Positions 10,003 through 20,771 are shown, counted from the first letter of the stretch. The stretch is 64,000 nucleotides of DNA from Papaver somniferum (GCF_003573695.1 NC_039366.1:162754770-162818769), one strand, 5' to 3'. Made by a program: numbers and translations. Notes: generated by a model not told the origin, from the sequence alone.

Positions 10003-11709
10003 TCCTACAAGTAAATGGTACTTCAGAGAATTCGGTCACATAATTCAATCATGCAATAGATTATCACAGTAAAAAATAAATCCAAAGCATAATAAGTACC
10101 CATAAAAATTAAAAAAAAAACTATTGATCCATCAATAAAAAAACAATAATTTAAGACTACCTGACATAGTTTAAGTCATCAAAACAAATATTCAAATCAA
10201 AGTCTGCTAAACCACAAAGCAAGAAAATAAACAAGTTTTTTAGGTTCAAAGGATAACTAAAACTAAAAAAAAAAATTTATTGCTAAACCACAATTACATA
10301 CGTTACACATAGCATTAAAGACAAATTTATTATTTATTATTTTAATATTAATATTCTTTTGTTTCCTTATTATTATTGAGTACAAGTGGTACAAATAAAT
10401 ACACATGCATATGTTACATATAGCATTAAAGAGAAATTTCTTATTTTAGTATTAATATTCTTTTGTTTCCTTATTATTATTGATTACAAGTGGTACAAAT
10501 AAATACGCATGCATACGTTACATATAGCATTAAAGAGAAATTTATTATTTTAGTATTAATGTTCTTTTGTTTCCTTACTATTATTGATTACAAGTGGTAC
10601 AATAAATACGCATGCATACGTTACATATAGCATTAAAGAGAATGTTAAGTAAAAATCAGTTATTTTATTATATATTTTCAAAAAAATCAATCAAGACATT
10701 TAATGCAAAGAAAAAAAAACGGAAATTATAAAAAAAAATACACAAAGACATGTGTTACACAAGTTAGCGACATGCAAGGTAATCACGTCACAATCGATCA
10801 TGCCACAAAAAACGATAAAGCATCTTCAATTTTTTTTTTAAAGAAAAAAAAATCAAAACAGAAGATGTCATGGATTAAAGCACTAGCAGACAATCTAGCA
10901 CACAGTAATATAATCATACATGGAGTCCAGGCAAGATTAATAATACAGATTAAAATTAAATAATAATATATAGCCAATTAATAATAATATACAAATAATA
11001 TACATACAAGCCGATCGAGTCGTGTTGTTCGGATCTGGTATAACAAACAAAAAATTTTAATGGCAGGGAAACAGGATGTGAACAGACATGGGTCAGGAGG
11101 TGAGCATACATAGCCAATCATACACTGAAAATATAATATAGAGAAAAAAATCAATCTTATCTAAACACAAAAAGTAAATAGCCCTAAACATGTGAGTAAT
11201 ATCAGTCTATTCAAAGCATAAGAGTATATAGCCTAGGACATAGGACAAAAGATATCATAGATCTGCTAATAAAACAAAAATGAAAAAAAAAATATGTATA
11301 GCAATCAAATTCTTATTAGATATATATTATAATAATAATCACATATTAAGACGAAACAAGGATATCAAGAACATAACATATCCCTCATATATATATATAT
11401 ATATAAATAATAATCATCAATCATCAAGAAGAATCGTGATCATAGTTTCATACACAGACAAGCACATGTGATATGTCATAATCAGATTGCATTTAAAAAA
11501 AATAGAATAAAATCATGTGATAACCACAACAATATACATAAGGTACCAAATCATGGTAGCAAACACCTTCTCATTCATCAAATCGTGTCAGAATCAAGGA
11601 AAAAAATGAAAAGAAAAAGAAGTTTAGGGATACCGTTGATCCGTTCAAATACTTGTGCAATCCAAAAAATGAAAATCTTGCTGCAGGGAAGAGCTCGTGC
11701 GATATAACG
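10003..11709 (-). other. Copia 1 leader without recognisable gag
   Basis: In element sense this stretch is T-rich and has no gag signature, no zinc knuckle and no long ORF. It holds a tandem repeat at 10305-10640. It ends at the protease with a splice-acceptor-like tttacttgtag. Either gag was lost and replaced, or the region behaves as an intron or leader. A primer-binding site matching the usual initiator-Met complement is not seen next to the LTR. Confidence 0.55.
10305..10640. repeat. Three-copy tandem repeat (94-121 bp units) inside copia 1
   Basis: The landmark agcattaaag occurs at 10311, 10432, 10526 and 10629. Between them the same order recurs: tattaatattcttttgtttcc, ttattattattga, tacaagtggtac, aaataaatacgcatgcata. 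Unit length varies because of small indels in the AT-rich part. Confidence 0.9.
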
Positions 11710-11870
11710 TTTTGGAGTAAGAATAATAGAGAGAGAAAAGAGAGAAGAATTTTTCATTAACCAGAAAGGGAACCCCATTACATAGGTTTAGTGTTCTATT
11801 TATACAAGTAGAAGGGAAAACCCTAGTGGTCTAATGGACCGCACATCCATGGGCCATAGGCCCTATAACA
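11710..11870 (-). repeat. Copia 1 5' LTR (161 bp)
   Basis: This is the partner of 5713-5873. It starts TGTTATAGGG in element sense and ends CTCCAAAA. Four transitions separate the two LTRs. It is followed on the plus strand by the second copy of the target duplication, agaac, at 11871-11875. Confidence 0.93.
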
Positions 11871-11875
11871 AGAAC

Positions 11876-12192
11876 CAATATTTCTATATTATTCATTCTA
11901 AAACTAAACGAAGCAAAATAATACCAACATCCTAAATAATTTTTTTTAAAAAAATTAATCAAAATAAATAATTTCTAAAAACAAAAACCACATTATTTGA
12001 AAGTTTCTTTGATAATCTGCTCAACTAAAACCATCGCATCTGGATCTGTTACTCGTGTTGCAGCATTAGCAGGCGGTGCTGGAACTTCAATTACCTTTTC
12101 TTCTAGAAGTGTCTCCCTGGGTATTTCTGGTGTGCCAGACACAGTTTCACCAACATGCTCATTCGAAGGAATGGGAGCATGGACACCATCCA
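11876..12192 (-). repeat. Second part of duplicated unit 1 (gene 3' end copy)
   Basis: These 317 bases match 12312-12626 (315 bases) at about 95% or better. The two-base length difference lies in the sequence gcaggcggtgct versus gcactgtgct. It holds the distal copy of the small gene's 3' coding part, whose frame (67 codons, 11993-12199) is open here. Confidence 0.9.
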
Positions 12193-12199
12193 ATAACAT
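11993..12199 (-). pseudogene. Detached 3' coding copy of the small gene at 12813
   Basis: The frame repeats the last part of the upstream minus gene: DGVHAP, NEHVGETVSGTPEI, LLEEKVIEVPAPP, then a C-terminus rich in acidic and hydrophobic residues ending ETFK. It lacks the gene's own N-terminal part, because the duplication copied only the 3' portion. The frame is not interrupted here, unlike the promoter-proximal copy. No family is recognised. Confidence 0.6.
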
Positions 12200-12626
12200 A
12201 TATATTACGGAAAACTAAATTGTGTTGACCCGAAGAGTAAATTAAAATTGATTGATTAACAAACAAATATTAAGCAAAGAATTTGAACACAATGAGAAAA
12301 TATTAAAGAACCAATATTTCTATATTATGCATTCTAAAACTAAACGAAGCAAAATAATACCAACATCCTAAATAATTTTTTTTAAAAAAATTAATCAAAA
12401 TAAATAATTTCTAAAAACAAAAACCACATTATTCAAAAGTTTCTTTGATAATCTGCTCAACTAAAACCATCACATCTGGATCTGGTACTCGTGTTGCAGC
12501 ATTAGCACTGTGCTGGAACTTCAATTACCTTTTCTTCTAGAGGTGTCTCCCTGAGTATTTCTGGTGTGCCAGACACAGTTTTACCAACATGCTCATTCGA
12601 AGGACTGGGAGCATGGACACCATCCA
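12199..12626. repeat. Duplicated unit 2, the uninserted copy
   Basis: This ~428-bp copy is contiguous. At 12307-12311 it carries agaac running directly into caatatttc, which is the empty target site of copia 1. It overlaps the 3' coding end and 3' flank of the gene starting at 12813. Confidence 0.9.
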
Positions 12627-12813
12627 TTTCAACAGAAGCAGAAGCAGGAAGAGTAAGATTGTCAACATGAGCTTGAACTTCAGTTAACAAGGGCATACCA
12701 GGAACCTTACACACGCCATCAATAATTATGGGGATCCTTAGCTTTCTTGGTACATCCATGACTATTTTTGGAATTGTTTTAGTCCTCTCGGTATTGTTCT
12801 TATTGGAACTCAT
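12502..12813 (-). pseudogene. Small gene of unknown function, truncated by a 2-bp deletion
   Basis: The frame begins with ATG at 12813 and runs 103 codons. A basic N-terminus (KNNTERTK) is followed by PRKLRIPIIIDGV, a Val/Leu-rich middle and the SGTPEI / EEKVIEVP segment. At about 12508 a two-base deletion relative to the duplicate at 12071-12084 shifts the frame and gives an early stop; the intact frame would end near 12428. TA-rich sequence at 12838-12856 could be a promoter. No signal peptide or domain is recognised. I cannot tell whether it is a host gene or a retroelement remnant. Confidence 0.45.
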
Positions 12814-12856
12814 TTTTCTATCTTTTATGATGGTATATATATATATATATATATTA

Positions 12857-13851
12857 TAAAAACCCTAATTTTTTTAGGTTATGAGCGTTATCTCCAATTA
12901 CCTAATTTAGTTGTATCCGCATATCACTTTCAAGTAAACAAAATGTAACAATTTCCATATCGATAAATATATGCTCATATAAGCGTACAACACCACATTG
13001 ATTTTAGTATATATATGATTTATCTAAATACGGAAAAATAACACGAAAAAATTGCATAAACACAACCATGTTGATTGAGTACATGGAGTATATGCTTTAT
13101 CTTACATTAGATCATAATCATGTACTCTTCACCAATGTGCATGCCTTGGCTACACTCTTGCCAAATCTGTAGGTATCTAAAGTATCTCTCTCTCCATGAT
13201 TCGCCATGCCTAATCTTCTATGAACAAATTTTTATTTTTGGTGTAATTCCCTCGGTAATTCACACCTACTCAAAGCCATGCGCAACAATTCCCTCCAGCC
13301 AACCGCTATAACCATACCCAAATTCTCTTTTGGTTTTCGTATATTGGTCAACACCATAAATTACAGGTATGATTGGCAATAGAAATATATATTGAGATCA
13401 TTTTTTTCTTCAAAAGATTAATATACTGTGGTCATAAACCTAATTTCTTGTCTTCAAAAGATTAATATACTATGGTCATACCCTAATTTTTAAATTTGCA
13501 ATGGACACATAAATAGAATGTTGATAAACTGGAATAAATGTCACACAAACACGTGAAAATATCCGTTTCTTGTTTGGATCATGAATTTTTAAAGAAGGCA
13601 TGCTGATTAAGGATGCGACCATTGGCCAAACAGTGTAATGGTTCGCACCCCTTCATATTACGGGGTATATTAACCGAATAGATTTTGAAACACCAAAAGC
13701 CGTGAAAAATCCAATAGGTGTGTTGTGTGGGGACACATATTGCATCCACTGGATGTCTATATAGGCTTTACTCGTATCTGCTAGTAGTATTCAACAAAAA
13801 CAAAATCCTGCTTCTACATTTAAAAAAAAAAATATTTCACCAGTAATAGTA
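12857..13851. other. AT-rich stretch without a gene
   Basis: Nothing supportable is seen. A short repeat, tcttcaaaagattaatatactgtggtcat, occurs twice near 13408-13480 in full or part. A 63-codon plus-strand ORF at 13120-13311 has no domain. Confidence 0.4.
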
Positions 13852-14895
13852 ATGGAAATGTTGCCGGATTTAACTCCCGAGATACTACACCTCCTCCCAA
13901 GTACAGAAAGTATTTTGGCAAGCAAATGTGTATGCAAAGAGTGGAAATCTGTCCTTGCAGACAAAAGAATTGGACTCTTTTTCGGTTTCACCCTAAAAGT
14001 GAGAGAAGAAAAAGTTACGAAACTCTTCTACATAAAACAAATTGAGGAGGAAGATTATTACACGATGATGGGAGATTTTTATCAGATGTTATTTGGAAAC
14101 AATAGTACCTGGAATATTACCCAATCTTATGATGAAAACATGTCACACCCAATCGTTGGATCTTGTAATGGTATGGTATGTTTTTATGTTTCACACCACG
14201 ACATACAAGATCCTATTTATATTATGAATCCAACAACGGATGAGCACCTCCATCTGCCACAAATATGCGATCCAACACCAACGCCATAAATTAGTTGGGA
14301 TCGACGATACATCGTAGGGGGTTTCGACTATTGTGAACATACCGGTGAATACAAAGTAGTTCGAATTCAAGTGGATGGTAAAGTGGACGTACACACTCTA
14401 GGCGACAACAGGGGATGGAGGAACATCGGAGATTTTCCTTTTACTTTTTGGGATTCAGGTGTGTACGCACATGGTTGTATGTTTTGGATAAATCATTATT
14501 TTTATGACAATATTCATATAATATCTTTCAATTTGGACAATGAGACATTCCAGTCACATTCGCCACCCCCGCATCATATTTATGAGAATGGTGGTTTCAC
14601 TACTCCAAGACTTGGAATGGTCTTGTCTGGAGATCGCCTTTTATTTTACAACATTCACGATATTTATGATATCCGGATTGATTTTTGGGCACCCATTTCT
14701 GATAATGATATTCATGCACTGGCACCCTGTGTAGAATGGAATTGGTAACTTAAGAGGAACATTGTCTTGGAAGAGCCTTCGAATCGACGGTGGCCACCTT
14801 ATAAGCTGATAGCCTTGGGAAAGAACAACGACATCCTATTGAAAGACAACCGCTGTGTAGCGCGTTATAATGAACTCACCAGAACTTTGACATAA
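13852..14895 (+). pseudogene. F-box protein with FBA-type C-terminal domain, two in-frame TAA stops
   Basis: From ATG at 13852 one frame of 347 codons covers a complete F-box/FBA protein, broken by TAA at 14287-14289 and 14746-14748 and ending at TAA 14893-14895. The F-box is at residues 3-40 (LPDLTPEILHLLPS...CVCKEWKSVL). The associated domain shows SCNGMVCF near residue 105, MNPTTDEHLHLP near 125-137, and after the first stop GEYKVVRIQV, with further Trp-rich repeats. F-box proteins recruit substrates to SCF ubiquitin ligases; the FBA domain binds the target. Length and order fit the family and there are no frameshifts. Both stops could come from CAA by one C-to-T change. This is very likely a recent pseudogene; as it stands only a 145-residue product could be made. 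Confidence 0.85.
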
Positions 14896-15689
14896 ATTGG
14901 GGGGGGGGGGGGAGGAGGACAAGGTGGCCGGTAAAGGTTAGAGTTATTCCTCACATGAGGAGTGCCGTCTCGTTGAGGAATTTTGGAGGACAATCGCAAA
15001 TATGTACTGACGATGTCCATGCCACAAACATATTCCGTGTGTAGTTGTTTTGATCAGAGTAATGTAATTTGGAAAATAGATGATCTATTTATAGCTGGAT
15101 TCTCTAATCTCAAGTCGGTCAAGATAAGGATTGCTTTCCGTGCCGTACGGAACACTTCTCCCGTCTCTTCAGGAATAAGGATAAACTAGGTTGAGTTTAT
15201 CTCATTATTCCACCACCTTTATTCTCTTATGCGGTGAGAAATAAGCCGGATATTTCTCACACGTGCCGTAGACCGCCAGACCAAAACCCTAATTGATATT
15301 CCCCCATTTGTGTGAAGCTGAGTCATCCTTTGTGATGATGTGTTGAGAGAGAAATATTCTCTTTAGCCGAGTTGGCCAAGATAGAGAGATATTCTCTGTT
15401 TTGTGAGAATGACTACGATGAGTCACGTGAAAAGGAATGGAATTCCCCAGGAATTGTGTGTAGAGTGTGAGAGGAGATAAGGTTGATCTCCCTCTCTCCA
15501 TGGACGGTCACATATGTCATGTGAAGAGCGTATTAGTGTTTGTGAGTCTCTTTGTTAAGCATGCGGATCTCAAGAGAGCTTATCCACGTTTTTAAATATG
15601 TGTAGTTCATGCTCAATTTACTAGCCGTGAGTGTGTTTGAGAGGCTGGAAAAATAGTCTTGAGCACCAGGTAAGGCGTGTTCCTATCAT
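14896..15689. other. Non-coding stretch beginning with a 14-base G run
   Basis: A homopolymer of 14 G lies at 14899-14912 right after the F-box pseudogene. The rest has short repeats of agagatattctct type near 15345-15395 and an ORF of 68 codons (14983-15189) without a recognisable domain. It could be the left part of an unclassified repeat that continues to about 16,560. Confidence 0.4.
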
Positions 15690-15890
15690 CAAAAATCTCT
15701 CTATGATTTTTGCAGAGAGATTTGAAGCTCTCAGAGATTTTTGCGGTCGACTAAAAAATCTCTCTGTGATTTTTGCAGAGAGATTTTTGTGGACGACTTT
15801 AAAATCTCTCCGAGATTTTTGCAGAGAGATTTTGAATCTCTCCGAGATTTTTGCGGACAACTCAAAAATCTCTCTGAAGATTTTCTTAAC
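15690..15890. repeat. Hairpin-rich tandem repeat of aaaatctctc / gagagatttt
   Basis: The motif gatttttgc recurs at about 15704, 15735, 15768, 15812 and 15845. It is flanked by aaaatctctc on one side and gagagatttt on the other, so adjacent units form inverted repeats able to fold into hairpins. ORFs on both strands (99, 72 and 120 codons) come from this symmetry and are not genes. Confidence 0.8.
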
Positions 15891-15984
15891 GGATCTGTAT
15901 CTCTCTGCGGTCAGCTGGGACTCGGCTTGAAAGAGAAAAGGCTTTGTACACCCGATTAATGTCTCTGCGAGACTTTGGCTCACT

Positions 15985-16545
15985 TGTCTTGACCAGCATA
16001 TCTTGTAGAGATGTGTTAGGAATCAATTGTGTGTCCATATGATGAGTCAACAAGACCAGTGTATCTCAAAAGGATGTTCTAGGAGTCTGTCGAAAAGGCT
16101 CAGAGGTAGAATAACCAGCGTATCTCGCCGGGATGTCCTAGGAGTTATCCGGAAACCTCAGTGAGTCGAGTCAGAGCCTAGGGCAGACATGACCAGTGTA
16201 TCTCGCGATGATGTACTAGGAATCAGTCTTTGATCTCAAATAGGGTGAGTCGTGCTTACGGGAGATATGCAAATCTCCGCTCTGGGTCATAAGTCCATCG
16301 AGGACGTATTTACGCATCTACAGAGCCTACATGACCAGCAGCATCTCGTTGAGCTGCGTCTCGCGAAAACATGCTGGAATTGTGGCTGTTCTAGTTCATA
16401 AGTCTGCCGGGGACGTTTTACTCTCTACAAAACCTACGTGAGCAGCAATATCTCGTTGAGGATGTGCACTAGGAGTCACGGCATCATGACCATCAGTGTC
16501 TCGCGGGGACGTATACTAGAAATCGTGGCTAAGAATGCCTTGAGG
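15985..16545. repeat. Degenerate repeat with motif accagygtatctcg..gatgt.ctaggagt
   Basis: At least seven imperfect copies of a ~35-base core (accag, tatctcg, gatgt, ctaggagt/ctaggaat) occur near 15995, 16054, 16112, 16190, 16332, 16440 and 16488, at irregular spacings of 50-140 bases. A second motif, cataagtc...gaggacgt, appears twice within it. It has the look of an LTR or leader with eroded tandem repeats, but no partner LTR is in the window. Confidence 0.6.
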
Positions 16546-17984
16546 ACCAAGGGCTTAATCTCTCCCGTGAAAGTTAAATTCTGTCTATAGGGTTGAAATG
16601 ACACTTTTTCTCTTTATCCAAATTTCACCATCTACAGTAAGATATTCTTTCATGCAAACCTTATGTAACAAGTTTCTTAATCCCATTTGGTTTCGATTGG
16701 ATCAGTTTTTACATTAATCTACGAGATTTCACTGAGAATTTTCAGTCCTACTCCTTGGACCTATTTACGTATGTGGTTTGTTGATATGGCTTTGAAATAT
16801 CATTTTGCGGTTTGACAAGGACAAAAAGCTGAAGCATATATGAAGGCAGATTTGTGGTTCAGAACTGTTTGAACATATCATCCATGCTCGAACGGTAAAT
16901 TTTTCTGGCTTTCCCACTGGGGTGTTTACCCATCAGCGGTACACCATCAAATTTCCCCCAATGTAGATAGTGATTTTTGGCATAAATTTTCTTGATAGCA
17001 CGCATCATTAATCACATTCCATTTGTTGCGACCAGTTATGCTCATTTTGGAGGATTACACTTTCTAATTGCTAGATTGATAGTTTAATACCTCAATAGGA
17101 GTATAGCACTATAACTTGATTATTTTTAAGCCAATACACATATTTTTTTCATACAACTTATGGCGAGTATTAGATTCATGTCCAATTTTATGAATTTTGT
17201 TAATATGATTGGATTTTGATAATAGAGGATAACCTAAAATCTAATGATGGGTCTTTACCCTGCCATCCCATTTTACCATGGAGATACCGACCTTGGTATG
17301 GTGCATAAGAGATTTAATATATTTGATGGCTTTAAGGTTGGTTCGCAGTGGTATGTATCAAAATGTTTTCTCAACTCTCTCTATTTTTCAATGTGTTTCA
17401 TTTCAATGAATTGCACAATAGTAATATGTATTGATATATCGTACTGATCTTCCTAGGACTTCACAATTCCTCTAATATAGTTTCATAACCTTTTCTCCTG
17501 CACAAAATGATGCTACAGTCCTTAATACTTTTTAACAATGTCATTGCTACCTCATACATCGTCCGCAACCATATAATATTTCGGATGAATATACCACAAA
17601 TGGACTTTTAAGTTTAATTTACTATTACATCTCCACTCCTTTAAAACACCAAGTCATATGAGCTCCCACGTCACACGGTGAGTATGACACCCCCTTCAAA
17701 TTAAATTAGATAAAAGCTTTCACACATAGCAATTCTGGAGAGGAAAAATGGCGAAACTCTATTGGTTGAGACATTAAAAAGTGGATTACACTATGTTTAC
17801 ACCCTGTATTTAACTGGCCGTTATTAACGTTGTTAACGAAAACGTGGGTACACAATACTTCTGTCAGCTTTTGTGCCTAAATAATTCATTACACTTTGTT
17901 TACACCGAATATTAACTGGACGTTAATTGACGTCGTTGGTGTGGACGGTACCTACATCAAACTAGACCTAAGGCATAATATCGA
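16546..17984. other. Unassigned non-coding stretch
   Basis: I see no gene. A plus-strand ORF of 67 codons at 17244-17447 opens with a plausible protein-like stretch but has no recognised domain. Two ~50-base blocks beginning attacact.tgtttacacc and ending in an aactgg.cgttaa motif near 17785 and 17890 are a diverged direct repeat. Confidence 0.4.
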
Positions 17985-18141
17985 AGAGAGTCTATTCTCT
18001 TTCTTCTCTTCTTATGTTCGTCATCTCTTTCTCCCTGTCGAATTCAATTCGAAGAGAGTTTATTCTCTTCTTCTTCTTCTTCTTCTTCTTCTTCTTCTCT
18101 TCTTCTGTTCGTCATCTCTTTCTCCCTGTCGAATTCAATTC
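17985..18141 (+). repeat. Pyrimidine-rich tandem duplication with CTT expansion
   Basis: A ~67-base block, gaagagagt.tattctc through ccctgtcgaattcaattc, occurs at about 17985-18051 and again at 18051-18141. The second copy carries an extra CTT run. CT-rich tracts of this kind are typical of plant 5' untranslated leaders, so a transcript may start near here. Confidence 0.65.
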
Positions 18142-20472
18142 CAAAGGTCTAGATGAGTCGAGTTTTTCTTTTTTTGGGGAGTGATTCATGTAAATATTGA
18201 GATCTAGATAAATCTAAGAAGAGGATGATGAATCTGGAAACTAATTGAGAAGGAATACAAATCAGGGTTTCTCCTACCATACTTTTCTTCTTCTTCTGCA
18301 ACAAACTCCTACCATACTTTTCTTCTCCGACAAACCATGGCTCTTCCTCATGAATCAGTTGAGTTGTTTCCGTCAATTTGAAAAATGGGTCTCGAGATTT
18401 CACAGGAAAAAGGTAAAATCTCTATGTCTTTCCCTACGAATCTCTTTAGGGTTTTCAGATAAGAACTGATTTGATGTTTGAAATGATTAATTTAAACTTT
18501 CTTTGGGAGAGAATATTAGTTTATGTTTATTTTTTTTAGGTTTCTGTGAGATTCGATTTGGATTGATTCTCTATGGGATTTGTTCTCACCAACAGAAGGT
18601 AATTATTTCTTACTTGGTTAAATTTAATGATTTTTAGTTTTCGTTTTAGATTATGGAACTCTAATGGAATAAGTTAAATTTGTTGCTGATTTGGGAAAAA
18701 TTGTGGAATTAATTCTTTTTTGGGGGTACACAGATAGACCTTATAACAAACCCTTAGCAGAGACTCAGAAATTGAAAGGTGATAAAGGGGATTCTAGGTT
18801 AGCAACAGAGTTTTCACTGACATATTAGACCACCTCGGTTCAGTTTGTTATTTTGGATGGTGCAAACTTGAGAAACAAATTTGGGAAAAATAGTCCACAA
18901 GTTCGTTTTTCTTTGAGAATAGCCAGAACTATTTGAAATGCAACTTGGTTTCGTTCTTCTCACTGCATGTGACTAATACTTTAACATTATTTTCATATTT
19001 AAATTCTTAATCGGAAACCTGCAATTGTGTCTTGGCAGGGTAAAATCGTGCGCGTTGTTAGAAAATGAGAACAATTGTGGGTGAGAAAGTTCATATTTCA
19101 GGTGGTATCACGATTTGAACTACATTGGCTAAGATGTGCAGAACACCAAGTATTTTCCTTCTTTATTACCTTTTGTTTCTCGAATGTACCTTTGCAACAG
19201 TGTTTCCTTGACACGGCGAAGAGGTAGATCTTTGCAATTCTATATCATCCCGACCTTATCCCCCTTTTTTAATTTAGTCGAGCTAAGGCTACATCTCTCT
19301 GCAGAAAGGTACGACTGAGTTTTTATATATTTTTTTCTTCATTTGCACGCTTGAGTTTTAATGTAATGCTGATTTCAATTGCTTTTTCATCCATTTGCTT
19401 TCAGGATGTTGATAAGATTGTTACAATACTGATGTTCCTGTCGGAAGTCATTATAAAAGGTAAATAACGATCATATTAATATGATATAATTGACCATATT
19501 TCAATCATCAACCATGTTAATTAGTAAGATCATGCTTATAATTGATCTTATAAATATTTCGGTATTTGTTTCAACAATGGGAGTCTTCACTTTCTGCCGT
19601 GGTTACAATGTATGTATTACCAGGTCATATCTTTGGAAGTTAATACTAGGTTAACTAATTGAAGTTCCGAATGCATTTCATTTATATGGAGTATATTCTC
19701 CTAGAAGATAATTTTTAGAATCAAAATGGGTCCCAAGTTAAGGTGGGAGTCGGTACATCAATATTTTGTACCTGGATTCTGGATTCAGCAAAACGAGAGC
19801 ATATAGAGAATGACATATCTCTACAAGACATACAATGAAATGTTAGGAGTAGATTTTTAAGACATGAACTTTTCTTACTGGATGGATTGAAGCCGTAATG
19901 TTCACATCACCTGAGTGATGAAAGAGAAAACACCAAAGCTAAGATTTATGCAAATGAATAAGTTGATCAATACCAAGGCGAACAATGAGTTCTGGGTTAC
20001 CCACCTGATTATTAAGTTGAACTTTATCTACTGAACTCTATATCGGTCGTGAAACAGTTCGCCTATGTTTAGTATGTTTTTGAAGAACAATTATGTCTTT
20101 TGCGTAACATTTTCCTGAGTTTGGGTTGTTTTTTTTACATTTTACTAATAGTTTGTATATGCCAACCATCAACTTGGTTTTCTGTACTACCAACCTATCT
20201 CTTGCCCTGTGAACTCCCGAATCCCTGATTTCAGCTCATTTTGTACACGGATGATTCTCTTTTTGTACACAGGTGATACTGTCATTTGAGGTAAGGATAC
20301 ATGAATGGCAGAAAGGAGAAGAAGAGGAGTGTTCCCACAACTGTGAAACTAAACAACAAAGTAAACTGTTATCAACGAAAGGAAAAAAGACACGAGTCAT
20401 CCAGGAAGGATGAAAGACGATGATGTAATTAAGTTTCTGTTTTAGAGTTATCATCATTGGCTGTCTCTTCAT
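18142..20472 (+). other. Possible multi-exon transcript of unknown nature
   Basis: Splice-like signals recur on the plus strand without a clear protein. A short exon begins with ATG at 18385 and runs to a donor at 18413 (aaaag|gtaaaatc). Acceptor-like ends occur near 18540 (ttttttagg), 19040 (cttggcagg) and 19404 (tttgctttcagg), and a donor near 19459 (aaaagg|taaata). No domain is recognised in any frame. It could be a non-coding RNA, a decayed gene or chance. It stops at the truncated LTR at 20473. Confidence 0.25.
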
Positions 20473-20748
20473 CTTGTAATTTACAATTGATGTTTTACGA
20501 AATCTACTTTAGCAAAGAATAGAGTTATTGTTTCTTTTGTTTTGAGTTATAAATGTGTAGGATTAATTTATGAACCCCATGAACATGAAAACCCGTGGAA
20601 TCTCGAGTCCCGGTCTCTCTTCATCCTGTGACAAAATTTGTATATGTATTTTCTTATTTGTAGTATTTTTATTTTATTAAAACTTAAAATCAATCCAACA
20701 AAGTCCGTGTGAACGACAACCTTTCTTACCACTATTAAAATTCGATTA
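20473..20748 (+). repeat. Gypsy A truncated 5' LTR
   Basis: It matches 26348-26623 base for base in length. The match begins abruptly at cttgtaatttac, so about 1.37 kb of LTR is missing on the left and unrelated sequence takes its place. Confidence 0.88.
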
Positions 20749-20753
20749 ATTTT

Positions 20754-20771
20754 TGGCGCCGCCGACTCGGA
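20754..20771 (+). other. Gypsy A primer-binding site
   Basis: TGGCGCCGCCGACTCGG lies five bases after the LTR end. The TGGCGCC start matches the tRNA-derived primer sites of Tat/Athila gypsy elements, the middle differing from the usual GTTGCCGGGG form. Confidence 0.75.

Larger units (their letters stand above)
5713..11870 (-). mobile_element. Copia 1: Ty1/copia LTR retrotransposon, degenerate, gag not recognisable
   Basis: The element is 6,158 bp with two 161-bp LTRs and a 5-bp target duplication, agaac, at 5708-5712 and 11871-11875. The coding order on the minus strand is protease, integrase, reverse transcriptase, RNase H, which is the Ty1/copia order. A polypurine tract (AAGGGGGAG in element sense) abuts the 3' LTR at 5874-5882. 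The boundaries are certain because the uninserted duplicate at 12199-12626 preserves the empty site, reading through agaac without interruption. The reading frame carries several stops and frameshifts, so the copy is inactive. The 1.7 kb between the 5' LTR and the protease shows no gag. Confidence 0.95.

Noticed and set aside
13590..13640. A tRNA-like T-arm (ggttcgcacccc)
   Set aside because: No pairing acceptor stem, D-arm or anticodon arm fits around it.
15621..15983. ORFs of 72-120 codons on both strands
   Set aside because: They arise from the symmetric aaaatctctc/gagagatttt hairpin units.
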